NCBI GenBank assembly: GCA_002172355.2
Contig: NHGH02000033.1
Span: 1 to 10,625 of the forward strand
Direction of reading: 5' to 3'
DNA: 10,625 nt
Origin: Euryarchaeota archaeon TMED132
GTDB lineage: Archaea; Thermoplasmatota; Poseidoniia; Poseidoniales; Poseidoniaceae
In this document: positions 1 to 6,499 of the stretch, in pieces
How positions within the stretch are numbered: position 1 is the first letter of the stretch
Layout of the letters: each line of letters starts with the position of its first letter
Made by a program: the position numbers and the translations under genes
Notes under the pieces: model-generated
Database searches by the model: none
What the model saw: the letters and a program-made list of their open reading frames with translations, nothing else
What the model was told of the DNA's origin: nothing

Positions 1-82
1 ACAACCACTGGTCGACGTCCTACCTTTCAATTCTCCCTCATGGGGATTGGGACACAACCCCTTTTGTGGACGAACGATTGGA

Positions 83-985
83 ATGCACATGCTGGAAGGA
101 CAATACATCGGTGTTGTCATCCCTGCCCGTAATGAAGAACAGCATATAGGAACAGTCTTGGAAACTCTTCCCGAGTTTATTGATATGGCTGTTGTCATTG
201 ATGATGGCTCAACAGATAAGACTACTCAACGAGCCAATTCCATCCAAACTTCATTTGAGAAAATCATCCTACAGACCAATGGAATTGGCGTAGGTGGAGC
301 TATTGATCGAGGCCATCAATATATTCTCAACAATCTAGGACATCCATTCATCAGTGTCGTCATGGCGGGTGATGGGCAAATGGATCCAGATAATTTGGAG
401 TCGCTTCTGCAACCAATTTTAGCAGGAAATACCGATTTTGTCAAAGGAAATCGGATGATGAATACAACCGATATCAAACAAATGCCGAAGACAAGGCGTC
501 GTGCATCAAAGGTTCTTGGATGGTTGACGACATTAGCAAGTGGAAGAACGGTATCAGACCCTCAGTGTGGATATACTGCATCCTCATCGACGTTGCTTCA
601 ACACTGGAATTGGAACAACTCATGGAACGGCTATGGTTATCCAAATTATTGGCTCATACACCTCTCATCTGAAGGTTGGAACGTCAAAGATGTACCAGTT
701 CGAGCAGTCTATGGAAACGAAATATCAGGAATTAAGCCCAAACGCTTCTTTTTCAGTGTTGGATTAATGATGACTAAAGAACATCATAAACGTTGTTTTC
801 GACATTTGAAAACCTCCCCACTCATGTGGTTAGCGTTTGCAGCTTACCTGCTTGGATACGCAAGCCTATTTTTGGGGACAATAAATCCCTTAGCAGTTTT
901 TGCCCTCCCCCTGTTTTGGTGGATTGCACATCGAGTCGATCGACTCGCAATGTACCGATATGATGGTGGGCGTACCAAGATTTGA
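83..985 (+). CDS. Family 2 glycosyltransferase, membrane-anchored at C-terminus
   Basis: GT-A fold glycosyltransferase of the dolichyl-phosphate/polyprenyl sugar transferase type. It probably moves a sugar from a nucleotide donor to a lipid carrier or glycan at the inner face of the membrane; the substrate cannot be read from sequence. Numbering from the ATG at 83 (300 aa): the N-terminal strand VVIPARNEE (11-19), nucleotide-binding DDGSTD (40-45) and the acidic motif GDGQMD (96-101, DxD-like) are all visible. The last ~60 residues carry two hydrophobic helices (around MWLAFAAYLLGYASLF and LAVFALPLFWWI). The frame is open upstream to the left edge, with a TTG at 47 and ATGs at 83 and 89. I chose 83 because family members begin only a few residues before the VVIP strand. 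The last codons (G-R-T-K-I-stop) overlap the 3' half of tRNA-Pro on the other strand. Family call firm, start uncertain. Confidence 0.85.
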   Translation: MHMLEGQYIGVVIPARNEEQHIGTVLETLPEFIDMAVVIDDGSTDKTTQRANSIQTSFEKIILQTNGIGVGGAIDRGHQYILNNLGHPFISVVMAGDGQMDPDNLESLLQPILAGNTDFVKGNRMMNTTDIKQMPKTRRRASKVLGWLTTLASGRTVSDPQCGYTASSSTLLQHWNWNNSWNGYGYPNYWLIHLSSEGWNVKDVPVRAVYGNEISGIKPKRFFFSVGLMMTKEHHKRCFRHLKTSPLMWLAFAAYLLGYASLFLGTINPLAVFALPLFWWIAHRVDRLAMYRYDGGRTKI

Positions 986-1041
986 ACTTGGGTCCAAGCG
1001 TCCCAAACGCCCGAGTATAGGCCAAACTAACCCATACGCCC
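967..1041 (-). tRNA. tRNA-Pro (anticodon UGG)
   Basis: Read on the minus strand, this folds as a complete cloverleaf. The acceptor stem GGGCGTA pairs with TACGCCC, followed by discriminator A and a genome-encoded CCA (complement at 964-966). The anticodon stem is GGGCG/CGCTT with two G-U pairs, closing the loop TTTGGGA, so the anticodon is UGG with G37 as expected for tRNA-Pro. The T stem is CCAAG/CTTGG around TTCAAAT. The D arm contains GG and has one mismatched pair. There is no intron. The gene lies 34 bases after the zinc-ribbon gene on the same strand and overlaps the 3' end of the glycosyltransferase gene on the other strand by about 20 bases. Confidence 0.95.
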
Positions 1042-1059
1042 GTAGTTCTTGGCCACAAC

Positions 1060-1073
1060 TTCATACCTATGAA
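1060..1073 (-). promoter_or_regulatory. Palindrome at the expected TATA position of tRNA-Pro
   Basis: A 14-base inverted repeat, TTCATA-CC-TATGAA with six-base perfect arms, is centred about 25 bases upstream of the tRNA 5' end. That is where an archaeal TATA box would sit, and CATAGGTATG is only a moderate match to one. It could be the tRNA promoter, possibly with a binding site for a dimeric regulator, or it could be chance. Confidence 0.3.
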
Positions 1074-1075
1074 CT

Positions 1076-1507
1076 TCACTCAAGAAATTGCCATATGCCG
1101 CTTTCAATTCTAATGACTAAACCTTGAGTCTCAACATGTTCCATAAAATCTACAACATCAATTTCTAGACCATTTTTTCTCAGTTTTTCAGCGATAATTT
1201 TTTGATAAATGATTCCTTTATCATCGCATGAATCTTTCACTACTCTCAATCCCGCTGCAGGATTATACTCTTTACCAACTAAGGAAGAATCCTTGGAAAG
1301 TTTTGATTGAAGCAAAGCCCTCAGTTCTTCTGGAGTATTTGCCAAAACTACTTTCATTCTCAAATCATTAGAATCAACCGCTTTGTCGACAACTTCGGAG
1401 TTGTCGCCAATCCTTTGTCCGCAGTGAGGGCATAAATGACCAGTACTTTTACGACCATGACAAATTTTGCATGCTGGACATTTTAGAACCAACCATGACT
1501 CAGCCAT
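1076..1507 (-). CDS. Small zinc-ribbon protein of unknown function
   Basis: 143 aa, function not recognised. The first 30 residues hold cysteines at C10, C13, C16, C26 and C29 in CPAC and CPHCG knuckles, so a treble-cleft or zinc-ribbon metal site is very likely, with one spare cysteine. The rest is a soluble, charged alpha/beta region. It has a helix-like stretch around residues 59-70 (PEELRALLQSKL) and a C-terminal part from about 95 (IIYQKIIAEKLRKNGLEIDV) that might be a small nucleic-acid or protein binding domain; this is inference. There is no signal peptide or membrane segment. The ATG at 1507 has no evident Shine-Dalgarno. It lies 37 bases downstream of the arginine-decarboxylase-like gene and upstream of tRNA-Pro on the same strand, so co-transcription is possible. 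Confidence 0.75.
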   Translation of the reverse strand: MAESWLVLKCPACKICHGRKSTGHLCPHCGQRIGDNSEVVDKAVDSNDLRMKVVLANTPEELRALLQSKLSKDSSLVGKEYNPAAGLRVVKDSCDDKGIIYQKIIAEKLRKNGLEIDVVDFMEHVETQGLVIRIESGIWQFLE

Positions 1508-1544
1508 AGTTATCTGTTAATTCGAGAGTTTTTGAATAATGCCC

Positions 1545-2195
1545 TTACAAACTAAAGTCAGAATTGCCACTATTTCTTCTGCCACCTGGCCTAAGTGCCG
1601 GAGCGGCTGGTGCTTTGACATCGACTCTTTTCTGCTGATTATCCAATGAAACGGTCAAACCACCTCTGATAGGTCCTGATGAAGTCTTACCTCCAAATGA
1701 AAGTGAATTCGGCAGAATTAGAGCAGCCATTGCAACTCCATGATGTTCTGCACCAGCAGTCACTTCATCGACCGCTACATCGAAAGAAATTACTTCCAGG
1801 TCCCTGCTTGCTAATCTTCTTTGCAAATTTCTCCTCAAGAGAAGTGATGTTTCTTCATAGTCTAATTCAGTGGAAATTGTAGCAACTACTGCACATTCAT
1901 CTCCTTCAGGAGTGACACATGAAGCCCATGCAACTCCTGCACAAGCACTCCCCCCGTTGTAGGAGTATGATGTTGCAATGTGACATTCAACCAAAGAACC
2001 CAAAGGCAAAGCCCGTGGTGGAGTTGCTTCGAAATTCAAAGGCAGCATTGCACCTTTGACTTCAATTAATCGTGTATCTCCAAGACCCATTTCGACCAAA
2101 CCTTGGTCGTATGCATCTTCAGCATTTTCGCCCCATGGCGCTACAGCTGTCATCAACCAACCTTGGCATGTCTTACGCACTCGACCCGGCTTCAT
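1545..2195 (-). CDS. Pyruvoyl-dependent arginine decarboxylase family protein lacking the Ser-Ser cleavage site
   Basis: About 216 aa from the ATG at 2195. The fold follows Methanocaldococcus jannaschii PvlArgDC as I recall it: A-Y-D-x-G-L at about 28-33 matches AFDGAL; LPLGSLV (63-69) matches LPMGALV; the end of the domain (AGAEHHGVAMAALIL) matches the family's last helix. Active members cut themselves between two serines (Ser52-Ser53) to make the pyruvoyl cofactor. Here the aligned residues in the segment I-E-V-K-G-A-M-L-P are Lys47-Gly48. Catalytic Glu109 aligns with Thr106 in an ungapped match. No processing or decarboxylation is therefore expected; a structural or regulatory role is likely, but which one is unknown. 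A low-complexity Gly/Pro/Ala/Lys tail follows (162-216). In-frame ATGs at 2222 and 2237 would lengthen it, but the latter leaves eight bases to the divergent gene. Family call firm, start uncertain. Confidence 0.82.
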   Translation of the reverse strand: MKPGRVRKTCQGWLMTAVAPWGENAEDAYDQGLVEMGLGDTRLIEVKGAMLPLNFEATPPRALPLGSLVECHIATSYSYNGGSACAGVAWASCVTPEGDECAVVATISTELDYEETSLLLRRNLQRRLASRDLEVISFDVAVDEVTAGAEHHGVAMAALILPNSLSFGGKTSSGPIRGGLTVSLDNQQKRVDVKAPAAPALRPGGRRNSGNSDFSL

Positions 2196-2245
2196 ATTAC
2201 AAGACAAGCGCAAGAGGTTCATGAACAACATGGTCATCCCAATGT

Positions 2246-2551
2246 ATGGTCGCAGGTTATCGTGGAGTGATTTTAGCGGCGGCCGCTGGCCTCATTCTAA
2301 CTTCAATAATGCTAGCCAGTATTGATGAAAATACTTCCAGCATATTGATTTTCACAACCATTTTATCCTCTGCAATAGTCATTCTTTACTGGAAACTATT
2401 CAACTCGGATGAAAAAAGCGGTAATTTTGATTCTGCATCACCGATAAAGACCAAAAAAAGTTCAGGAAAAACATCATTTGATTCTGTTAAATCGCTAAAA
2501 AGCGAAGTTCCCGACCCTCTAGATGAGGATATTGACATTCCATTAATGTGA
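2246..2551 (+). CDS. Small two-helix membrane protein, unknown function
   Basis: 101 aa, not recognised. It has two hydrophobic segments, about 7-26 (from GVILAAAAGL) and about 32-54 (ILIFTTILSSAIVILYW), separated by a short acidic turn (DENT). A hydrophilic tail of roughly 45 residues follows, rich in Ser, Lys and Asp, and ends in an acidic patch (DPLDEDIDIP). The short basic N-terminus (YR) suggests the tail is cytoplasmic, but topology is not certain. It is divergent from the arginine-decarboxylase-like gene and its stop touches the stop of aCPSF1. There is no Shine-Dalgarno. CATATTAC at 2193-2200 could be a TATA box giving a leader of about 20 bases. The low-complexity tail makes homology hard to judge by eye, but membrane-segment composition and the tight fit between neighbours support a real gene. 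Confidence 0.65.
   Translation: MVAGYRGVILAAAAGLILTSIMLASIDENTSSILIFTTILSSAIVILYWKLFNSDEKSGNFDSASPIKTKKSSGKTSFDSVKSLKSEVPDPLDEDIDIPLM
2453..2505 (-). terminator. Candidate termination region for aCPSF1, inside the convergent gene
   Basis: On the minus strand, about 47 bases past the aCPSF1 stop, there is a five-base-pair hairpin, TCGCT-TTTT-AGCGA. It is followed further downstream by T runs of five (2467-2471) and seven (2453-2459). Archaeal termination by aCPSF1/FttA uses U-rich tracts, so this is the nearest plausible 3'-end signal. It lies wholly within the coding sequence of the opposing small membrane protein gene, whose Lys codons partly explain the T runs. Confidence 0.3.
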
Positions 2552-4456
2552 TCAAAGTAATCTAACAGTTTCAAGATTCTTTGGAGCATAGGTACGACAC
2601 TTGTATCTCTCTCTAAGAGTATGACCGAGTTCATTACACTTGTGATAATCACCGTGATGACAAATTATATTCTTAGGTTTTGGATGTAATTGGTCAACAA
2701 ATTCTAGCAGTTGCCTTCTATCAGAGTGTCCTGAAAAACCATCGATTGTAACCATTTCACAACCGACCTTGACTATCTCGGTTTTGCCATTAATAATCAT
2801 AGGTACTTCTCCAAATCCTTTTTGCAGTCTTCTTCCAAGTGTACCTTCAGCCTGATATCCTACAAAACAAAGAGAGTTTCGTTCTTCATGAGCCCAGTTC
2901 TTGAAATATTCCATAACTGGACCACCGTTCAACATTCCTGATGTTGCAAGAACAATACAAGGAGATGTATCCATGATAATACTTTCACGAAGTTCTCGAC
3001 CTTTTACTGGCCTAAACCATTCGCTTGTGAATGGGTTTTCTCCATCGTCTTGAAGCAATGATTTTCTAAGACTACTAGTGAGGTAATCAGGGTGGGATGA
3101 GTGAATTGCTGTTGCTTCTTGAATCATACCGTCAAGCCAAACCGGTACAGGCTTAACTGTACCAGACCTAAATAATTCATCGATAGCAATCATAACTTCT
3201 TGACTTCGACCTACTGCGAAAACTGGACAAATCATTTTACCGCCTCTTTGGATTGTTCTTGTGACGATATCTTGTAATTCTTGATTTGCTTCTTGCCTAG
3301 ATGGTTGATAATCTCCTGATGCGCCATAGGTTGATTCAATGACCAATGTCTCAACCTTAGGGAATCTTGTATTTGCGGCGTCGAATAACCATGATTTCTC
3401 ATACTTTTGGTCACCACTAAATACAATGTTGTGCTTTCCTTCACCGATGTGCAAATGTACTGCTGAAGAACCAAGAATATGGCCTGCATTAGAGAATGTT
3501 AACTTTACGTCTGGAGAAATGTCTGTAGTTTCTCCCCAGTCAACATCTACTACGTGCTTCATACATGTACGAATATCTTCCATATCATATGGAGGGCTTC
3601 TACCTTCTGCTCCGCTAACCTTGATGTAATCAGATTGAAGAAGAAGCATCAAATCACGAGTTGGTGGAGTACAATATACAGGTCCACGGTATCCATACTT
3701 GAATAAAACAGGTAACATTCCAGCATGGTCTAGGTGTGAATGAGTCAAAACTACAGCATCGAGTTTTTCCAAAGGAAGTGCTTCAGGGGCAGTAAAGAAA
3801 GGCATTGGATCTGTATCAGAAGCAATGTTGACGCCAACATCAATCATAATTCGTGATTCATTTGTGGTCACAAAGTGACAAGCCCTTCCAACTTCACGGT
3901 ATGAGCCTAATGCGGTTACTCTAGCCCATGAACTACCTGGACGGGTTGGTCTATGCATATTCAATCCGAAATCTTTCAATAATTTACGACGCTCATCCGC
4001 ATTTGCACTTCGATAGCCTCTGATATCGTGAACAGTTTTTGAGAAAATTGGTGGCGTCCTTTCAACAATAGGTATCCAACCGGTTTTTTCTCTAATCTCG
4101 CCAACTATGGCACCTCTACGTCCAACTGCATCTCCAGGCTTTTGACACTGGATTATTACCTCGCTAAAACAACCATCGAAATAGATTTGAGTCAATTCTG
4201 CTGTTTCAGGTATTAGAGACTCAATTATAACTTTAGCTTCGAGTTCTGGTTTAACAATAGATTTATCTGGTCGAATCTTTATCTTTCTGCGAACTTTCTT
4301 GGCGATTTTTCCAACTAGTCCATCCCCACCACCGAACTTCTGGGGTTCGGTTGTAACAATTGCAATGTTTCCTGCTTCCAACTCAACTGAATATTCAATC
4401 GACTTAGGCACAATCTTAGATATCTCATCTTTTACTTCTTTAAATGTAAGGCGCAT
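2552..4456 (-). CDS. aCPSF1/FttA, KH-domain beta-CASP ribonuclease
   Basis: Archaeal cleavage and polyadenylation specificity factor homologue: an endo/5'-3' exoribonuclease that acts as a general transcription termination factor on RNA polymerase. 634 aa from the ATG at 4456, the usual family length. Two N-terminal KH domains come first (about 1-70 and 75-140; GxxG as GRRG at 112-115). The metallo-beta-lactamase core has H-x-H-x-D-H at 239-244, H326 and D349. Beta-CASP motifs follow: E374 (IESTYG), H577 (GFSGHSDRRQ) and the final histidines H600/H601 (ICHHGD). All metal ligands are present, so it should be active. GAGG lies seven bases before the start. A longer reading frame would add 26 residues and overlap psmB, and I rejected it. 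It follows psmB by 74 bases, an adjacency I recall from other euryarchaea (e.g. Methanothermobacter). Confidence 0.95.
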   Translation of the reverse strand: MRLTFKEVKDEISKIVPKSIEYSVELEAGNIAIVTTEPQKFGGGDGLVGKIAKKVRRKIKIRPDKSIVKPELEAKVIIESLIPETAELTQIYFDGCFSEVIIQCQKPGDAVGRRGAIVGEIREKTGWIPIVERTPPIFSKTVHDIRGYRSANADERRKLLKDFGLNMHRPTRPGSSWARVTALGSYREVGRACHFVTTNESRIMIDVGVNIASDTDPMPFFTAPEALPLEKLDAVVLTHSHLDHAGMLPVLFKYGYRGPVYCTPPTRDLMLLLQSDYIKVSGAEGRSPPYDMEDIRTCMKHVVDVDWGETTDISPDVKLTFSNAGHILGSSAVHLHIGEGKHNIVFSGDQKYEKSWLFDAANTRFPKVETLVIESTYGASGDYQPSRQEANQELQDIVTRTIQRGGKMICPVFAVGRSQEVMIAIDELFRSGTVKPVPVWLDGMIQEATAIHSSHPDYLTSSLRKSLLQDDGENPFTSEWFRPVKGRELRESIIMDTSPCIVLATSGMLNGGPVMEYFKNWAHEERNSLCFVGYQAEGTLGRRLQKGFGEVPMIINGKTEIVKVGCEMVTIDGFSGHSDRRQLLEFVDQLHPKPKNIICHHGDYHKCNELGHTLRERYKCRTYAPKNLETVRLL

Positions 4457-4530
4457 AATAAAACCTCTAGTCCACAACTCATTCAACAGTGTGTACTTGA
4501 CACAATGCAGCGAACTGCGGGAAAGTAAAT

Positions 4531-5151
4531 TCAAGAAAGTAATTTCTTAATTTGGTCTTGGGAGACTTGCACATAACCGTCTTTAGCAGTGATTACAGCC
4601 AAATCCATTCCGTTACCTGAGGCTGCATCACGCTGCCCCGATGCGTGAAGGGAGCGTGCCGCGAGTTTCAATGCTTCGGTCTCGGTCATGTTATCCTTAA
4701 ATCCATCTTCAAGGACACCATACATGTAAGGAGAACCTGAACCTGTAGCACAATATTTGTCAGGAATTGAACCTCCGGCTGAATCTATTGAGTACACGTG
4801 GCCGCCATCTGGGTCAACCCCTACAATAAGCAATTGAACCCAATGTGGTCTTCCAGAAAGAATATTTGCGGTTAATGTCGCTGCACCCTTAACAGTCATA
4901 GGTTGCTGCCTTCTTAGTTCAAAAAGAGCAACTTCAGCACAAAGTGTACGAGACAGAGATTGGGCATGTCCAACTAATCCTGCGGTAGTCAATGCTAAGT
5001 TTTCTCCGATTTTGAATAGTTTTTGAACGCTTTTATTAGCGATGAAATGACCCATAGTTGCCCTATGGTCAGCTCCAACCACTACTCCACCTTTGAAAGT
5101 AATACCTATCGTACTTGTTCCAGTCTTGACAACATTTGCTTCTGCATTCAT
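4531..5151 (-). CDS. psmB: 20S proteasome beta subunit
   Basis: Catalytic subunit of the archaeal 20S proteasome: an N-terminal-threonine peptidase, active after propeptide removal, that degrades unfolded or tagged proteins fed by PAN/Cdc48-type ATPases. From the ATG at 5151 it is 206 aa with an 11-residue propeptide ending in K-T-G. Mature Thr1 starts TSTIGI, Asp17 is in VGADHR, and Lys33 is in VQKLF, so the catalytic triad is intact. GSGSPYMYG and NGMDLAV are further family signatures. GAGGAG lies just upstream of the paired ATGs at 5154/5151. A second candidate, ATG at 5253, has AGGTGA five bases before it and would give a 45-46 residue propeptide; lengths of that order occur in haloarchaea. 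It is probably transcribed with aCPSF1 and diverges from sepF. Confidence 0.95.
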   Translation of the reverse strand: MNAEANVVKTGTSTIGITFKGGVVVGADHRATMGHFIANKSVQKLFKIGENLALTTAGLVGHAQSLSRTLCAEVALFELRRQQPMTVKGAATLTANILSGRPHWVQLLIVGVDPDGGHVYSIDSAGGSIPDKYCATGSGSPYMYGVLEDGFKDNMTETEALKLAARSLHASGQRDAASGNGMDLAVITAKDGYVQVSQDQIKKLLS

Positions 5152-5156
5152 CATAT

Positions 5157-5162
5157 CTCCTC
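5157..5162 (-). promoter_or_regulatory. Shine-Dalgarno GAGGAG before psmB ATG
   Basis: On the minus strand, GAGGAG precedes the tandem ATGATG, leaving five bases before the second ATG. This favours the short-propeptide start of psmB. A competing AGGTGA lies five bases before the upstream ATG at 5253, so the true start needs mapping. Confidence 0.5.
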
Positions 5163-5250
5163 GCTGTAATCGACACCTATTGAACATTGGTGCGATTTCC
5201 CCTATCCGTGATTGTATTTCAACCCCACGAAATGGCGACAGTACTATGGT

Positions 5251-5260
5251 CATAAAAATC
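5251..5260 (+). promoter_or_regulatory. TATA-like box for sepF-zpr1
   Basis: CATAAAAATC is centred about 25 bases before the ATG at 5280, the distance expected for an archaeal leaderless transcript beginning at that codon. No Shine-Dalgarno precedes 5280, which fits leaderless initiation. The same bases encode the complement of the second psmB start candidate. Confidence 0.4.
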
Positions 5261-5279
5261 ACCTCTTACAGTCGATTTG

Positions 5280-5903
5280 ATGGGAGTATTCTTGAAGCGC
5301 TACCTTTCAGGTGAGAATATGAGGAAGAAAAGGGGCGTCGAAAAAGATGATGCACAATCCTCATTGGATGCATTTTCAAATGCCAATATCCCAGAGATGC
5401 CAGATTTGGATAGTCTTGCAAAAGCGGATAAAATTCTCAAAAAGGAGATAAAATCAATCGCTCAAGAAGATACTGAGGGGCTGAACACCTTCGAAATGCC
5501 GAGCATGTCTGAAACTAAAGAAAAGCCTGCAGCGCCTAGTGGTTTGATTTATCACGACCTTGAAAAATTATACTCTAGCCCCCCAATCAAAGAAACCAAT
5601 TCCGGTTTAGTTGTTCATAGAGCAGTTCTAAACGATATCACTGGATGCCCTACGCTACTAAATTGGCTGTCTGAGGGACATGCTGCAATAGTGGAGATGA
5701 ATAGATTAGTCAAAAGAGAAACAGAATTTTCTTCAGCCATCAATCAACTTCACACCTTCATAGAGGGCGACCTTGGAGGTCAAATAATTCAAATTACAGA
5801 TAGTAGGTTAATGCTTTTACCTCCAGGATGCCGTGGACTCAAAGGAATCGAAATGGAAGCTTTTGCCGCTAGTGCAGAAGAACTTGGCAGGCGAAGATTA
5901 TGA
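5280..5903 (+). CDS. sepF: Archaeal SepF-like cell division protein
   Basis: SepF anchors FtsZ filaments to the membrane at the division site and is the standard FtsZ anchor in many archaea. Numbering from the ATG at 5280 (207 aa): residues 1-11 (MGVFLKRYLSG) look like the short amphipathic membrane-targeting helix typical of SepF. Residues 12-105 are a charged, Lys/Asp/Glu-rich linker. Residues 108-190 form the compact SepF (DUF552-type) domain, including AIVEMNRL, a helix through AINQLHTFIEG, GDLGGQII with the conserved glycines, and the strand RLMLLPPG. It ends in the ATGA shared with zpr1, so the two are translationally coupled. An in-frame ATG at 5319 preceded by AGGTGA could give a shorter form lacking the membrane helix. 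No ftsZ is in the window. The SepF call rests on motif pattern, not on a search. Confidence 0.75.
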   Translation: MGVFLKRYLSGENMRKKRGVEKDDAQSSLDAFSNANIPEMPDLDSLAKADKILKKEIKSIAQEDTEGLNTFEMPSMSETKEKPAAPSGLIYHDLEKLYSSPPIKETNSGLVVHRAVLNDITGCPTLLNWLSEGHAAIVEMNRLVKRETEFSSAINQLHTFIEGDLGGQIIQITDSRLMLLPPGCRGLKGIEMEAFAASAEELGRRRL

Positions 5904-6499
5904 TCGAAGAGCAACCTGTGGACATCCCATGTCCAATTTGTTCACGTCACGGGGAAGTCAATATGATTGCTCATATCAGTGAAATACCCTACTTTGGTGA
6001 ACATACCCAAGTTACTGTAATGTGCCACAGTTGTGGGTGGAGACAAACTGATTTTATTCCTGCTGAAGGGAAAAAAGCTGGCGGATGGACGCTGATTTTA
6101 GAAAATGAAGAACAACTAAAATCTAGAATTGTACGTTCATCATCATGTACTGTCAGTATACTTGAACTAGATTTAGAGGTCAACCCAGGGAGTAGTTCAA
6201 CTGGATATGTCTCAAATGTTGAGGGTGTTTTAAATAGATTTACCAAGATAATTGACATGGTTCTTGGAGATTTAGACGATGAAAATTCCAATGAAGATAT
6301 GACTAGGCTCAAGGATATGAAATATCAAATCGAAAATGTAGGAAAAGATGATGATGTAAGGTTGACTTTAGAATTTCTTGACCCTCATGGGCACTCCATG
6401 ATTATCGACCAAAACGCAACAGAAAGAGACCTGACTGAGGCTGAATTAGAAAGTTTACCTGTAGGACCAGACCCTGCAGTATTTTCCAAGAATGATTAA
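5900..6499 (+). CDS. ZPR1-type zinc finger protein
   Basis: 199 aa, single ZPR1 unit. In eukaryotes ZPR1 binds and helps fold translation factor eEF1A; the archaeal role is not established but a link to EF-1A is a reasonable guess. The zinc finger is C11-x2-C14 and C42-x2-C45, with family sequence IPYFGEHTQV between them and CHSCGWRQTD across the second knuckle. The beta-barrel part carries GYVSNVEGVL (102-111), which matches the family's GxYxTVEGxL, and ends with LDPHGHSMI (160-168). The ATG overlaps the sepF stop by four bases (ATGA). The gene ends in a TAA overlapping the trpS stop on the other strand. Length and motif order are as expected for archaeal ZPR1. Confidence 0.9.
   Translation: MIEEQPVDIPCPICSRHGEVNMIAHISEIPYFGEHTQVTVMCHSCGWRQTDFIPAEGKKAGGWTLILENEEQLKSRIVRSSSCTVSILELDLEVNPGSSSTGYVSNVEGVLNRFTKIIDMVLGDLDDENSNEDMTRLKDMKYQIENVGKDDDVRLTLEFLDPHGHSMIIDQNATERDLTEAELESLPVGPDPAVFSKND

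Noticed and set aside
540..767. Second plus-strand frame inside the glycosyltransferase gene
   Set aside because: No domain features; it overlaps a gene with clear GT2 motifs throughout.
967..1041. tRNA 3' end as an attachment site for an integrated element
   Set aside because: No integrase, no second copy of the tRNA 3' end and no foreign gene block are visible in the window.
900..1127. A plus-strand frame containing PRFELGSKR and NPYAR
   Set aside because: This is the well-known false protein produced by reading the antisense of a tRNA gene; the tRNA-Pro cloverleaf explains it.
4457..4534. N-terminal extension of aCPSF1 into the psmB stop
   Set aside because: The extra 26 residues precede the normal family start, overlap psmB, and the ATG at 4456 has its own GAGG.
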